Positions 1-12,570 of a stretch of DNA of 64,000 nucleotides are shown one piece after another. Positions within the stretch are counted from its first letter, which is position 1; every line of letters starts with the position of its first letter. The notes beneath the pieces are model-generated. The model was not told the DNA's origin. It worked only from the letters and a program-made list of their open reading frames with translations, and ran no database searches. The stretch is from NCBI GenBank assembly GCA_013399695.1, contig VXAU01000691.1, positions 1,022,992 through 1,086,991 on the forward strand. Direction: 5' to 3'. The DNA is from Formicarius rufipectus (lineage: Eukaryota; Chordata; Aves; Passeriformes; Formicariidae). A program made the position numbers and the translations under genes.

Positions 1-37
1 CAAACAAAACCCAAAAACAAACCCAAACTCAAAACCT
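1..37. repeat. A/C-rich tract at the left edge of the window
   Basis: CAAA/CAAAA/CCAAA-type low-complexity sequence, cut by the window edge. Confidence 0.8.
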
Positions 38-1049
38 CAGCTGGAGCAAAAGATCTAACAGATTTAGTCATGCTGATTTTTCCCCCCCCTAGCAACAGTA
101 CTAAAATATATTATCAATAATACAATAAACTCACCTGAAGTATGTTTCTTTAATTATTAATTCCTTGACCAATTAAAGCTAAACTAGAAAACTACTTTCA
201 CTGAAAACTTTGTGATTCTTGTGAAGAAACAGAAGTAAACAGAAAAACAGCAAAGCTTTATTAGACTGCTCAGAACATGGATGAACACTAGATTCTATTT
301 CCAGGGATGTAAAGCCTTTCTGTAGGGCCTTGAAGAAAAAAGGGTACTTCGGTTCTCAAGTTATTTTTAATTCTAAGCTGAGGATTCTTTAGACATTTCC
401 TTTGTTGCACTGAATTTCTGAGAAGCTAATACCTGGTTTATCAGGCAAAGCAGCAAACAAGTGAGAGCAATTATGCTGATGCTTCTAATTTCCCCCGAAC
501 TTTGCCTGTCAACTGTGTCATTCCACCAGATTTAAATATGTGTCTAGTCTGAAAATGGCACTGAAACTCTCAGAGGAAAATCCTTGCCTGCTTTTAAGAG
601 ACCTTGAAGCAAAGCTATGCCCAAACGAAGGCTGCAATTCCAGACTCCTTTAATATTAAGAACCACTTATCAGATCCTGCAAAGCTTTATTGCTTTCCAC
701 CTGGCCTGGATTGCTCTGATCCTTGAGCACCCCACGCTCCAGAGGACAGCCCCACCACCCCTGCCTGCCTGGCAGAGCTGCTCCAGGCCCCGCAGTGAAG
801 CGGGAAGTGCCATGCTGCCATCTGCAGTCAGGATACCCACCGGAGGGATCACTCCCTGCTCCATCCCTCACAGCCAACAGTCCTTTTCCTTTTCCTTCTC
901 ATCCTTAGCGCTGATGAATCTCAAACTGTTTACTTTACAGTGAGGTGGACTCTCAGACTGTTAATCCTTGCAGAAGAACTTACTTTGCGGAGCTTCGAGC
1001 TAGGGTTATAGGAATGGCAAAAGAAGGAGGGAAGGAGAAAGAGAGCACC
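1..1049 (-). other. Start of the PCDH11X intron downstream of the large exon (partial)
   Basis: This is non-coding sequence beyond the donor, truncated by the left edge of the window. It begins with an A/C-rich tract (1-37). A moderately GC-rich patch at about 720-860 gives short open frames on both strands, but no recognisable protein. No further PCDH11X exon was found here. Confidence 0.75.
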
Positions 1050-1052
1050 TTA

Positions 1053-1064
1053 AAATTCCATTAC
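1053..1064 (-). other. Splice donor of the large PCDH11X exon and short in-frame read-through tail
   Basis: After the codon for Gln1009 the sequence reads GTAATG, a fair donor (CAG|GTAATG). If it is not spliced, translation adds V-M-E-F and stops at TAA (1052-1050). A truncated isoform lacking the distal cytoplasmic exons is therefore possible from intron retention. Splicing is the expected outcome, because delta-1 protocadherin tails continue after a His-Thr-Arg-Gln/Pro stretch like the one here. Confidence 0.7.
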
Positions 1065-3551
1065 CTGTCTGGTGTGTATGGGGCCTGGGGTCTTGAAGCC
1101 TCCTTGACAGCTGCATTCAGAAACACTGTAAGGGTCCGAGCTGCTTGATGAGCACTTGGAAAGTGAGTCACAGCCCACCACAAAGGTGTTATCTAGAGGC
1201 AATTCCTGAATGACATGGTGCTTCTTGGGGGGAACGGGAGTCTCAGGTTTAATTTGAAAGGTAGGCTGTGGAGAAGCAGACTTGTAGTGCTTTGCTAAAT
1301 CTGGGCTATCAGGCTTAAATGTGGTTGGTGTGGTGGCCCAGTTATATTTCCCCATAGTCTGTTCTTCCAGCTCTACGGGAATGTCTAAAGTGCCATTTAT
1401 GTGCTCGTGGCCAGGATCATCAGGCTTAGATTCTTCAATAGTCACAAAGTTGAGGAGGAGACTTTTGGGAGAGCGCTTCTTCTTCTTCTTCTTTTTCTTG
1501 ATCTGCCTATTCTCTTGGTTGGGGGAGACCCATTCACCACTCTGCTTGTTCTTCTGGACAACCTTGTGCCTGGGAGTCTGGCGGCACCGCACTAAAGCGG
1601 TAACAAAAATGACCAGAATAACTGTCATAGTGCCTGCAATAATGGCGATGATGATCTTGACATAATCATTGGTCTGGGGGGTTATCTCACCATCCCCAAT
1701 GTTCTGACCCACTGGGGTTTCCATGTTCCTGCGCACTAACTCCTGCACGTAGGAGCTGTTGGTGACTGTCTCGTTCACAAACAGATGCACAAGAGCTATT
1801 GTGTAAAGAGACTCCGGCTGTCCCAGGTCATTCACCTTTATCACCAGTCTGTGCAAGCCATGGTCTGATGTAATTACCTTCTCTTTCAAAGTGATGTTGC
1901 CTGTTAATTGGTCAATGGTAAACAAGCCCCTGGAGTTCCCACCTATGATGCTATAGCGGAGCTCTGCATTCATTCCCGTGTCATTATCAACAGCAAAGAC
2001 TTTAGTAACTACAGACCCCGGGCTGGCGGATGTTGGAACCAACTCATAGGAATAATTAGATGAAGGAATAACAAAAACAGGCCTGTTATCATTTACATCA
2101 ACCACATTGATGGTCACTTTGGCAGTTGAGGAACGCTGCAGTCTTCCTCCATCCACAGCTTTCACCTGGAAAGTATATGATCCCTGCTGTTCCCTATCAA
2201 AGGTAATATTAGGCCTTATCACACCAGTAAGTGGATCTATAATGAAATTATCTCTACCATTTAAGATAGAAAGGGTGACTGCAGCATTTTCTCCCGCGTC
2301 AGCATCTGTGACTGTGATAAGGCCCACTGTGCCATACATGGGCAGGTTTTCTGGCACATAGAAATTATATTCATTATGTGTGAAGGCAGGGCTGTTATCA
2401 TTCTGGTCCAGGACTGACACTGTCACGGTAGCATTGGTCTGCAAAGGTGGCATCCCATTATCCTTAGCCAGCACAGTGAAAGAGTACCTGTCTTGCTTTT
2501 CTCTGTCCAGCTTTCTCACTGCTGTCAGAATTCCTGTCCGGCGGTCCAGGTTGAAGATCGGGGGTGCATCTGAACCCAGGATGTAGCTGATCTCAGCGTT
2601 CCGCCCACTGTCGGCATCCGTGGCACTTATCTTGGTTAGCTGGGTGCCAGGAGCATTGTTTTCAGGGATGGAAAGGCCTATGACAGGCTGTGTGAAAACT
2701 GGGGCGTTGTCATTTTCATCTTTGATTTTGATCAGGAGCATTGCAGACTGGTTTAAGGGAGGTTTCCCTGAATCGGAAGCCACTATTTTAATGGCATATT
2801 CCCGTGTCGCTTCGTAGTCTAGAAATGTGGCTGTCTCCAGGAGAAACTGGTTATCAAACACTGGCTTTAGCCTAAAAGGGACATCGTGATCTGTGAAACA
2901 AGTCACTTTTCCATTCTGATCAGCATCTTTGTCCATTACTGTTATCAGTGCAATTTTTGTATTAAGGGGAGCCTTCTCAGACAAAAGCACCGTCCCATTC
3001 ACTGGATTGATGATGTATCTCGTGTCTATGGATGGGACATTGTCATTGATATCCGTGACATTAACAGTCACTGTTGCTCTCGATGGAGTTGAACTGCCAT
3101 CACTTGCCAACACAGTTAATTTGTGTACAGGGGATTCCTCCCTGTCCAGGGGTTCCCTTATCGTGATGAGGCCAGTGGTGTTATCGATGGCAAACAGCCT
3201 TTTGGCCAAGCTGGAGATCTGATTGCTGAAATAGAAGTGGATTTGTGCATTTGAGCCCAGGTCAGCATCGGTGGCGTGGAGCTGAGAAACGGAGGTGCCC
3301 ACTGGAGCGTTTTCGGGAACGCTGACTTCGACGTCATTCTCCTTGAAGACCGGGCGGTTGTCGTTCACATCAGTCACCGTGACCTGCAGGATGGCAGTGC
3401 TGGATCTTGGAGGGCTCCCACCATCTTCAACTTTTATTTTCATCACATAGGTATCCTTCTGCTCCCTATCCAAGATCTGTTGGACAATCAGTTGAGGCCA
3501 CTTATCTCCCTCGGGTGTCTCAGTTATATCAAGACCAAACACATTTTGGCC
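1065..3551 (-). CDS. PCDH11X: PCDH11X large coding exon (residues 181-1009): EC2-EC7, transmembrane helix, proximal cytoplasmic tail
   Basis: The exon continues the protein in phase 0 after an acceptor (tcttgtag at 3559-3552), starting GQNVFGLD and completing EC2. Calcium-binding linkers mark the repeat ends: DVNDNRP (241-247), DINDNVP (347-353), DENDNAP (458-464), DQNDNSP (562-568) and DVNDNRP (665-671). EC7 runs to about 800, giving the seven repeats expected of delta-1 protocadherins. A hydrophobic helix spans about 813-834 and ends in a positive VRCRQ. The tail has a run of eight lysines (865-872), then SPKSLLLNFVTIEESKPDD and a block around SPDLAKHYKSASPQP, both resembling conserved delta-1 cytoplasmic motifs, and a serine-rich patch. 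The last codon before the donor is CAG (1067-1065), followed by GTAATG. The RRVTF-type PP1-binding motif expected further on is absent, so later exons must lie left of the window. The 829 codons have no internal stop or frameshift. Confidence 0.96.
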
Positions 3552-4716
3552 CTACAAGACACAGAAAGAACATACTTTAGCTTGACAGTATATTTAAATA
3601 GAAAAAAAGCTCATTTTTTTCTGAAATCACAATGGAATATATATTTATACATATACTCTAAGGAATAAACATCTTTATATGTACCCTTATATGGCAATAT
3701 CTGATTTTTCTTTAAGCGCTGAAGACTGAAGAAAGCTTCAGAGCAAACATGGCAACAAACAGATCTTTATAAAAAGGGAGGAAAGGTGGTGGGGGTGGGG
3801 GTATCTGCTTTGGGGTTTTTATGCAGTTTCTCTATTTCTACAGAAAAGTTATTAAATTCCTGGACAGATGTAATTCAGTTTCTCTATTGTATGAGTGAGT
3901 GTGGAGATGAGGAATGAAGTCAAAGTTCAGCCACTGGAGGACCTGCAGCAATATTCAATTTCAAGGAAACCAACAAAGATAAAGGGACTGTTTCTCTGTG
4001 GAGCAACTCTGAACATGATCTAAAAACAGCGGCAAAAAAATCCGCAACACCATCATTGAAAAAGGGTTTACTACATAATTCAGGTATTAGATGGTACAGA
4101 CAGAACTCAGGAATAACAGTTTATTAGAAATGTATTAAAAAACTCATAAAAACTATTCTGGTATTCACCATTATATATTTTATATTTGTAGTGAAAATTA
4201 CAATACCAGTGAGAAAAGAAGAGCTCTTTTCATTTTAAAATTTCACAGTCACAGAACTGTGAGATCAATTTGAAAATAATCAATATTTTTCATGGGGTTT
4301 GTTGAATGCCTCTGGAATTGTGCCCAAATGCTGCATGTATTGCACAAACACAGCTTTTTTAAAAAACAATGGTGTTGACTAATCTGCTAAAATAAATATT
4401 GGAATATACAGCTAAATTCCCTCTTCTGCTGTGTCTCCAGAAAAACAGGGATTAAGAGCATCAGAATTCTCCTCACATCTTACCCTTCAGAGGAAGAAAG
4501 GATGTAAAGGTAGTTTTCTAACCATCTTGCATAAGGGCAGAACTAGAATGCAAATTACTAAATCCAAATGTATGGTATGACCAGAAAAAAAGAAGTTGTT
4601 GACAAAGTTGTGGACTAATTAGGATTTCCTTTATATGTTTTGTAATCATGAACAACTGAGCCCAGCCTGGTTCCTTCTTTTCTTGTTGTGCTTGTCTTTC
4701 ACCTTCAGTCTTGAAC

Positions 4717-4870
4717 TGTCACAGAACCAGAGGTGGTTTGGGCTGGAAGGGACGTTAAAGATCATCTCGTTCCACCCCCCTTGCCACGGGCAGGGATACC
4801 TCCCACCAGAGAGGTTCAACTGCTCAGAGCAGTTGTGTTCCAAAGTGGCTTGAGACACTTCAGAACAAAG
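4717..4870 (-). mobile_element. CR1 LINE 3'-end fragment
   Basis: The plus strand reads as the complement of a CR1 3' end: 'ggtttgggctggaaggga', then an 'aaagatcatctcgttcca' block, then a 'gccacgggcaggga' block. CR1 is the dominant LINE of birds. Only the terminal part is present, as is usual for 5'-truncated copies, and the distal half is degraded. The open frames across it are remnants, not genes. Confidence 0.85.
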
Positions 4871-7800
4871 GGAAAGAAAATGTTGCCAAGAGTCCAAAGT
4901 CCTTATTTCTCATTACTTGTAAAAGATTTGAGTTCACTGTATCTTGCTACCCAATTTTAAGTGAATACATTTACAGCTTCTATACACTCCTTTGTAAGGC
5001 TATATTGATTTGTTTTCTCTAAGCCAGGGTCTGACACTACGTAAGTAATCATTTATTTCACAGGAAAGAACTAATCATCCACATACCAAAAATTGCTGTG
5101 CAGCTTGCGCAGTATTGGTGACAGCACTAAGTTGTGACTAGGGACAGTATAAAGTGAACTGGAACACATTTTGAAACAATAAAACAAATACAGCTTTGGC
5201 TGCTTTAGCAGAAGGCATGAAAACATAAACCCTGTAAATTGCTTCTAAATGAAGATATAGATTTTGAACCAATTAGGGTAATTTTAGAATGGTAATTCTA
5301 TGCTGAGCTCCATGAAGGCAGAGCATGAGTTTCCTCCTCATATTCAGTCTGGTGAGCAGCTATTTGCAATAAGTTTCATAATTTCTATTAAATTATAAAT
5401 TCTATATTCTATGTTTTAACATAGATTCCAGGGAGAAAAAAGTAACAGAAGTCAGAGTAAAAACAACCTGTCAGCTTTTACTTCTCTGTTTGTACATAAG
5501 TTGACAGATGGACACTGATTATTGTGTCATTAGTTCCCACAAGTACAACAAGCACTTCATACAGACTTTGAATTCACGTGGTCCTACATGTGCATACCCA
5601 TCTCTGCTCTTCTCATCAGGTATGGGAAAGGTATTTTGCCTTAGAGTATACAAGTCTGATATAAAACACAGTGCTGTAGTCCCCCATCACTAGCAATAAA
5701 CTACTGCAGAAAGAAAAAAAATAAAAAATAAATTAAAAAAAAAAAAGAATGCAAATATCTCTTCCAACTTCATTATTAACACCTGAATAATTTTCTATGG
5801 AAAAACAGAATATTATCCATGTGTATTTCTTCCTAGTTATTACAGAATTACATATCTTTTTAAACCACAGAAACAAATTACAGAGAAGCAGACTTTCTCT
5901 TAATTCAAGCAAGCCCATTTCATGTTGTTTAAGGGATAATTAAACAAACACGTTTTCTGAGAACTGACAGTTCTCACATTCTAAACACTTGAGAAAATAT
6001 GAAACATTCAAGAAATATATTTTTAAGATTATAAATATCTAATTCTCTTGGTTATGAGCAAAGAAATTGAGAGCTAAAATGAGAAATCTGAGGAAAAACC
6101 TTCAGGATTAAATTCTTAAAGTTGAAGAAAATGGCTCCATCATGATTAAAATTTCAATAAAGTTAAAACTTCCATTTGGACTGGACTGTACTTGAGTTAC
6201 CAAGATATCCCTGTGATCTTAAGGATTTCTTCACACTGGGAAGGGTCTGAGGTCATAGGAAAAGCACAATAGATAATTAAGTTATAGAGTACCTTTGACC
6301 ATTCAAATGACCAGTAGAAACAATGTGCCACATCAATATCTTCAGCACTACAGAAGGATGGGAGTTGGTTGGGAGTTGGAGAAGGTTGGTTTTTTTAATC
6401 TAAAAATACAGTCTAAGCAATATAATCTAACTATTTGAGGCAAAACAAGGTTCTGTCCATCTCAGAGCCTGGGGTAGCTTTAAAGAGGCTCTGGCCCTGA
6501 TCACAAGGTCCTTTACCAGGGCAATAGGTATATTTGTTACCATATTTCATTTTCATAACACCCTTTTCAGTGGATTTACACACACAGCCTCTCAGATAAT
6601 GAAACCTTCTTGCTGAACACTCCCTACTGGATATTTACCTGATCATTTGTAATGGATCCAAATGTCCTTTTCGGAGCTGTTTTGGGCTGTCATGTGAATA
6701 AAAAAATTAGAGAGTATTTTAAAAACTGTAACATTTTTGTAGTTTCATAAATACATAATCAACAACACATGGACATTTAGTGTGATAAAAACTAGAAGAG
6801 TTTCTAGTACTGCAGACAGGACTGTATGTGACAAAGTGCACCAGAAGTCTCCACATAGATACATCACAGTATTTCATACAGCATTTTGTTATATCTGTGG
6901 GGTATTGACTATCTGGACATTATTGAGAAGAATGGGAAAGAAGACCAGTTTCTGGTTAATGCTGACAACAGTGACACTGTCTGCTGTGTTCAAAAGACTT
7001 GCAGACCAGTAAGTTGTTAGAATAATGTAGTAATTTTGCAAAGAAGTAGGGAAGGGAAAGAATATTGTGCTAAACAACCACACAAAACTGACTGTGAAAC
7101 AAAGTACTCAAATTAAGAGAGGCTACTAGTGGTTATTCCTTAAAACATACAAATTACGGAATTGTAAATAATAACTATCCATTGTTAACTGAGAAAGAGT
7201 AGAACAACACTGTCCTCAGTCTTCATTCAAAAGAATATTCTGAACTTTCAGAAAGACACAGAAGAAAAGACAGGTCATTGTTTTGTGTCTGCAGCTTCAC
7301 TCAATACTTTTCTTAGTGCACTGTAAACGATAAACACATCACATGATGCATGTCTTTAGTTCAACCGAATCTTAAACAGAAGCCAAGGGCCAGACAACAT
7401 GCAAATCTCAAACTTTTATTAACGTTTTACTACATATTTTCTCAATTTCCTAGCTGAGAACAGCAACAGGCACAGCACTGAGTGCCTCTGGAAGAGAGAA
7501 GTAAATGAGCTCAGATCTCTAAGGCAGCCCTGTGCCTTTGGAAGGAAGCACTAACAATTCAGTATTGCTGCCCAGAACAGCTCCTAAATCACAAGCTCAT
7601 TTGGCCTCGACAGCCAGCCCAGGTCCTGGAGGCTCCAAGGGGCACGTTTTGGAGCTCCTGGGCAAACACTGCCAGGGGTGAACCTGCAGTGCCCTCCTGC
7701 TCGCTGCCTGCTCCGTGAGCACAGCAGGACTCGGGCAGGAGGAGATGAAAACTGACACTTGGACACGAAACAACTGAGACACTTCTGGAAATTCCTGTGC

Positions 7801-8985
7801 CCTAATTCAGAGTGTGCTCGGCATCCTCAGCTTCCAATAATTTCAGTGGAGCCCGGGGATTAACAGGTACCATACGGATTTTGGCTTGTGACAAGTGGAA
7901 AAACAGAAAAAATAAGAGACTGAAAACATTTGTCCTTTGTTAAAAAGGAGTAGAAACATTTGGAGATCACCATTCCTTACATGAATGTATAGTTACGATC
8001 TCATTCCCTCTTACACACACACACATTCCTTGAGGGGTATGATATCCTTAAATCCATGGCATGCTCATCCAGACAGATCCATCCCCTAATTCTGATGTTG
8101 GGGCTTTGTTTAGAAGTTATTTAGCACGATTTTCTTACTTCATCTGAGGCCCTGCCAAAGCCAAGGTTCAGCTAAATCGCTGTATCGTTCCTTTATATTT
8201 ACACTTGTAGGAAAAACTGTTGACAAAACTTCCACAACGTGCATTCCTCACTCCTTTATGAGTGTTGACATTAAAAAATCCACAGCCTTATCACAGAAAA
8301 CTCGCAATTCATCCAGGCAAAAGCACAACAGGATAGAGACAAAAACTCTCAGAGGAAAGAGTTTACATCTTCCTTTTGTAGTGGATTTCCCCCAACTTCC
8401 ACGACCAGGCTTTAGGAATTCTAGGCCTGTCCCAGCTACTCCTGAAGTGGCCTGAAGACCATAAACCTCTCTCAAGGCCACCACTCTGCAGGACTCTGTA
8501 ACACTCTAAAGAAAAGGAACCGTGTGTGTGCGAGGCATTTACCTGCTGTGGGATTGGGTTTGCTTTTGAAAGAAATAAAGTTGTACTTTTTCAAGGAATG
8601 AAAACTTATCCTTTTTTTATTGCTCTCAGAAAATAACAGTGAAAGTCCCATATTAAACTGCAGAAGAATGTGAGGTAAGTGCAAGATGCCACTTCACTGC
8701 ACATTGGAAGATAATAAATAATACTGCAGTTTCAGAGTAATAAATCAGAGACAGTTGCTGAGAAGACATACAGAGTGACATTAAATACTAAAAATAGTTC
8801 CACAGACACCGAATTCTAAAACTCATTAAATAAAGTCTTTTCACCACAGTGATCAGGGAATGTAAGGGGATAAACCAAAAATGCATTTCTGGTGCTGGAT
8901 TTATCAGGAAGACAACTTGACTTCTTCCTCCTCCAGTGTTACTGACTCCTATTTGTCAGAATCACTAGGACAAAAACAAGATAAA

Positions 8986-9008
8986 AAGGAAGGAACAGTT
9001 CCTTCCTT
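8986..9008. promoter_or_regulatory. Perfect palindrome of GGAA units, possible ETS-type site
   Basis: The arms AAGGAAGGAAC (8986-8996) and GTTCCTTCCTT (8998-9008) are exact reverse complements around a single A. Each arm carries two GGAA cores, the ETS-family binding core. It is intronic. A regulatory role is inference only. Confidence 0.35.
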
Positions 9009-9731
9009 CAAGGTAATAACTTGAGTCTGAAAGTCAATTTGGAAAAGAAATCTCCTGCTACCTGTGTATACTGAAAGTACTAGTAAATAAATTGTCATGA
9101 CTTTTTGGATAATGATTTATATTCTAAGAAGTTTCTCTGCAAGTTTGGAATCAAAAATATTAAAAGCATATATGTTATATACTTCTGCATATGGTTACAC
9201 TCAAGAATTTAGCCCTTTCTATAAACAAAAATAAAATTCTAATTTCACTCTAATTGAATACACTTGTGCTGTTTCTCAGACAAAATCAGAGATGAAATTG
9301 ATATAACCGATTTGCAAGACAGAAAATAAATTTAAGAATACTAGGTCATGTTTACAGGAGGAACACCAAACACTCCTCATTCCATTCCAGCTTCTGTCCT
9401 TGGGTTTTATTCATGGTTTATATTCCTGAGTAGCAGTTCAATTGTGAATATACACTAAAAATTATGGATAATGGGCAGAGATTTTTCCCCTAACAGGAAA
9501 AAAAATTAAATTAAAAAGCCTCCCCATAAAATCACAGAATGGAATAAGTCAATATTGAAGCAGTAAGAACACCAGCTTCAGAAGGTAAATATAATATCCA
9601 TCTAGATTAGTCTCACCAGGTAATGTGCAGCCTCCAATGAAGTGTGGACTGAGACAAGATCAGAAAAGACACAGAGATGGGTCGATCTGAGTAGCAGAGT
9701 GAGTGATGGGGTGTGTCCCCCCAGGAAGGCT

Positions 9732-9788
9732 AATAAATAAACTATGAAATCCAACAGCTGACTAGGAAATAAATAAACTATGAAATCC
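9732..9788. repeat. Short direct duplication, period 36 bp
   Basis: 'aataaataaactatgaaat' occurs at 9732 and again at 9768, each followed by 'cc', with a non-identical spacer. Confidence 0.8.
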
Positions 9789-10446
9789 TTAGCAGCATCA
9801 CTGACCTCACACAAACTGCCCTGTCCCAGAGACAGCAAACCCAGCTGATGTCACTTCTGCCCAGCAATGACCCATAAAATCCAAGTGAAAGTAAAAAACA
9901 AGCTTTCCCAGGTCTGCATACGCACAAAATCCTTCCCTGATGTTAATTCAATCCCTGCCCCCAGACAGATGATTCCAAATAACAGGACTCATATTGTTTG
10001 TGGTACTGTAAAATGTGGTGACACACAGAGATTGGACCTGCAGCCTCTCCCTCAGTGTCAAACAGGGACAGCTTTGGGGCAGTGACACAATTCCAGCCAA
10101 CAAGAACTGAAAAGTTGGCCCAGGTTCCTCATCACTACCCCCCTGTGATAATCATGGCTGGGCTTCATAAACAAAAATTTGGGACAATCTCTGGTGTTCC
10201 AACATGCCAGTGTCAACTTGAACAAACCTTTGGAGGCAGGTGTGTGCCTTTGTCTCTTTGCCTTGGTTTGACTGTGTCAGAAGTTGCCTGTTGGCCGTGG
10301 TTGGCCAACTGGGTGAAGGGTGGAGATGAGCTTTGATTTGTCCCCTCTCCGTGTGGAGCAAGCAGTGTTCTCCTTGAAAGAGGATGCTTGGTCATTCAGG
10401 ATGCTGCCAAACAAGACTGTCATCTCCAGAGTCAGTGTCGAGCTAC

Positions 10447-10582
10447 CAATGTCCTGACCCTCCTGCATGCAGGGTTGGGTCTGTGGCTCCCAGTGCTCCT
10501 CATCACCTGCCCTTCAATGTCCTGACCCTCCTGCATGCAGGGTTGGCTTTGCAGCTCCCAGTGCCCCTCATCACCTGCTGTC
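10447..10582. repeat. 68-bp unit tandem duplication
   Basis: Two adjacent copies start at 10447 and 10515 with 'caatgtcctgaccctcctg'. Each runs through 'catgcagggttgg' to 'cctcatcacctgc', with a few substitutions between them. Period 68 bp, two copies. Confidence 0.9.
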
Positions 10583-10779
10583 CCATCCCTCACCTGTCCC
10601 TGCAGGGCTTTGCAAATGTGGGCAAATCCCTCGAGCCTGCACAGTGGATTTTGTAGGTGAGGCACAGCGTGCACAGAACTTGCCCCACCCTTTACTCCTG
10701 AGGTTCATCTGCCAGGGTCTAGCAAGCTTGGATGGTGACAGCGAGGTCCTCAGGATGGAGGTTTGGTTAGAGTATCCTT

Positions 10780-11230
10780 CTCTTAGATGGATGGCCTGAC
10801 AGGGCTAAGCGACCTCCATCTGCCCCGGTTTGGAGTTAGAGTTGTCCTTCTCCAAGGATGGTTGCTGGGAGGCTGATGAACCCATCCTGCCCATGGACAC
10901 ACTGCGGCTGACCCTTCAGCTGAGAGCTGACCAGCATGGGAGACCCTACTAGAGGCACAAACCACCACCAGGACAGCTCACAACCTCATAAGGGTGTGCA
11001 AGCTTCTCTCCCGCGACAAGGGGGTGTCTGTGGAGAAGACCCTCTGTGATAACAACCCCTGGTCCGACAGCCATCACAATGCCCAGAGGATGAATCCTGC
11101 TTGGACACCCTTGCTAGCCAAGACAGCATCTCTCAGGCACACCTAGGTTAGGACCAGGGAAGCGGTTGGAGGAAAGCCCCCTGTGGGGATGAAAACACAC
11201 TCTGAGTGACCCAATGTGAAGTTCAGCCAT
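10780..11230. other. GC-rich block of unknown origin, possible LINE 5' UTR or other repeat
   Basis: About 450 bp is clearly richer in G+C, and has more CpG, than the surrounding intron. Landmarks are 'cctccatctgccccggttt', 'gtgtgcaagcttctctccc' and 'caagggggtgtctgtggag'. All frames contain stops and no known protein is apparent. The abrupt composition change and the A/C-rich tract that follows (11284-11394) suggest a retroelement insertion. I could not assign a family. Confidence 0.4.
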
Positions 11231-11283
11231 CATACTAGAAGAATGTGATGTAAACAGCTGAATCTACCAAAACAAATCCAGTT

Positions 11284-11394
11284 AAAAAACAAAACAAACA
11301 AACAAAAACACACAAAACCCCCCAAACAAACAAACAAAAAAACCCACAAAAACAAAACCAAAAAAAAAAACCCAACCCCAAAGCCAGCAAAAAC
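11284..11394. repeat. A/C-rich (AAAC/AAAAC) low-complexity tract
   Basis: About 110 bp composed almost only of A and C, with CAAA, CAAAA and CCCAAA words. It follows the GC-rich block at 10780-11230. Translated on the minus strand it gives a Phe/Cys/Leu/Val-rich artefact. Confidence 0.9.
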
Positions 11395-12458
11395 AGCTTG
11401 AGTTCCTCAGCTGGGAAACGGCCATCAGCATGGGGAACAAAGCACACCTCAAACAGTTTAATTTAAACAGCCTTTAAACCATTTTCAACTCAGACAAAGA
11501 TGCAACCTAACCCTTGATTTGTACACTTAATTAATTTCTACTTCTTTATTTTAAAGGGTTTAGTGTATTGTTAGGATTCTTGCATATTAAGGTATTAAGC
11601 TATGAACAAGAATTCAATTTATTATGTTTATGAAGCAGTGAGGTAAATAAACAGTTGATCCTGAATTCAAAATTTTTGTGAGGCCAGTTTCTATTTTTAA
11701 AACATGCCTGGGATGTTTTACCAAATACTACATCTGTCATTAGACATCAGGTTCACAGGCACTGAAAGAAGACAAAACAAGTATTCTCCAAGACAGGATT
11801 GAGTTGATTTGCTCACAGAAATCTGCAGGACTGCTCACTATAACAAAAGGGTTTTCAGCTGTTGTGTGGATTCACAACCTAGAGCACTATCTGCAAATCC
11901 TGAGGTGACACTATAAACCTAAATTTGTTATGCATTCTACCTACAGAGTCAAAACTCTGCTTCCACACTCAATTAACTTTACTGGTAGCATAAGAAGAGA
12001 CCTACTGCGGATATATATGGGAGCACCCATTGTTAAATGTAAAATTAAGTGAAACCTGCTTTGAAATCCAGCATTATGGCTTTTAACAAAACAGCAAACC
12101 TCAACTAAATTAGTGGAAGGGAAGATGACAGCTGAAGTGACAGAGCTTCCAAGAGGGCTAAGCATTATTAAAGATTTTCCTTGTTATGCTCTTAGGCACA
12201 ATCTGATTAGTTCCAACAGCTGCCCAGCAGGAAAAGCCAACCCATCATTCCCAGAAAAACGTGCAGCAACACATTCCTCAGTTTTCAGTGACTCCAGGTA
12301 GCACACAGAACTCCAACACCAACTTTTGTCTTTTGATCTGTAAGTGATGCTGAATATTTCAAATGCAAATCATGTCAGAAATTCCCAATGAGCACAATAT
12401 AAGTTACTTCCCTAATACCTTTTCTGATGGATAGACTGGTTCCACCCACAGGAATACA

Positions 12459-12570
12459 AAGGAAAAAAAGAAACAAAACAAAAAAACACACACAAAAAAA
12501 AACCAAACAAAACAATAAAAAACAAACAAACAAACAAACCAAACAAAAACAAAAAACCACCAAAACCANC
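12459..12570. repeat. A/C-rich (AAAC)n tract with one ambiguous base
   Basis: About 110 bp of AAAC/AAAAC words, with an N at 12569. The ambiguous base at the tract end points to uncertain assembly or polymorphic length. Confidence 0.9.
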
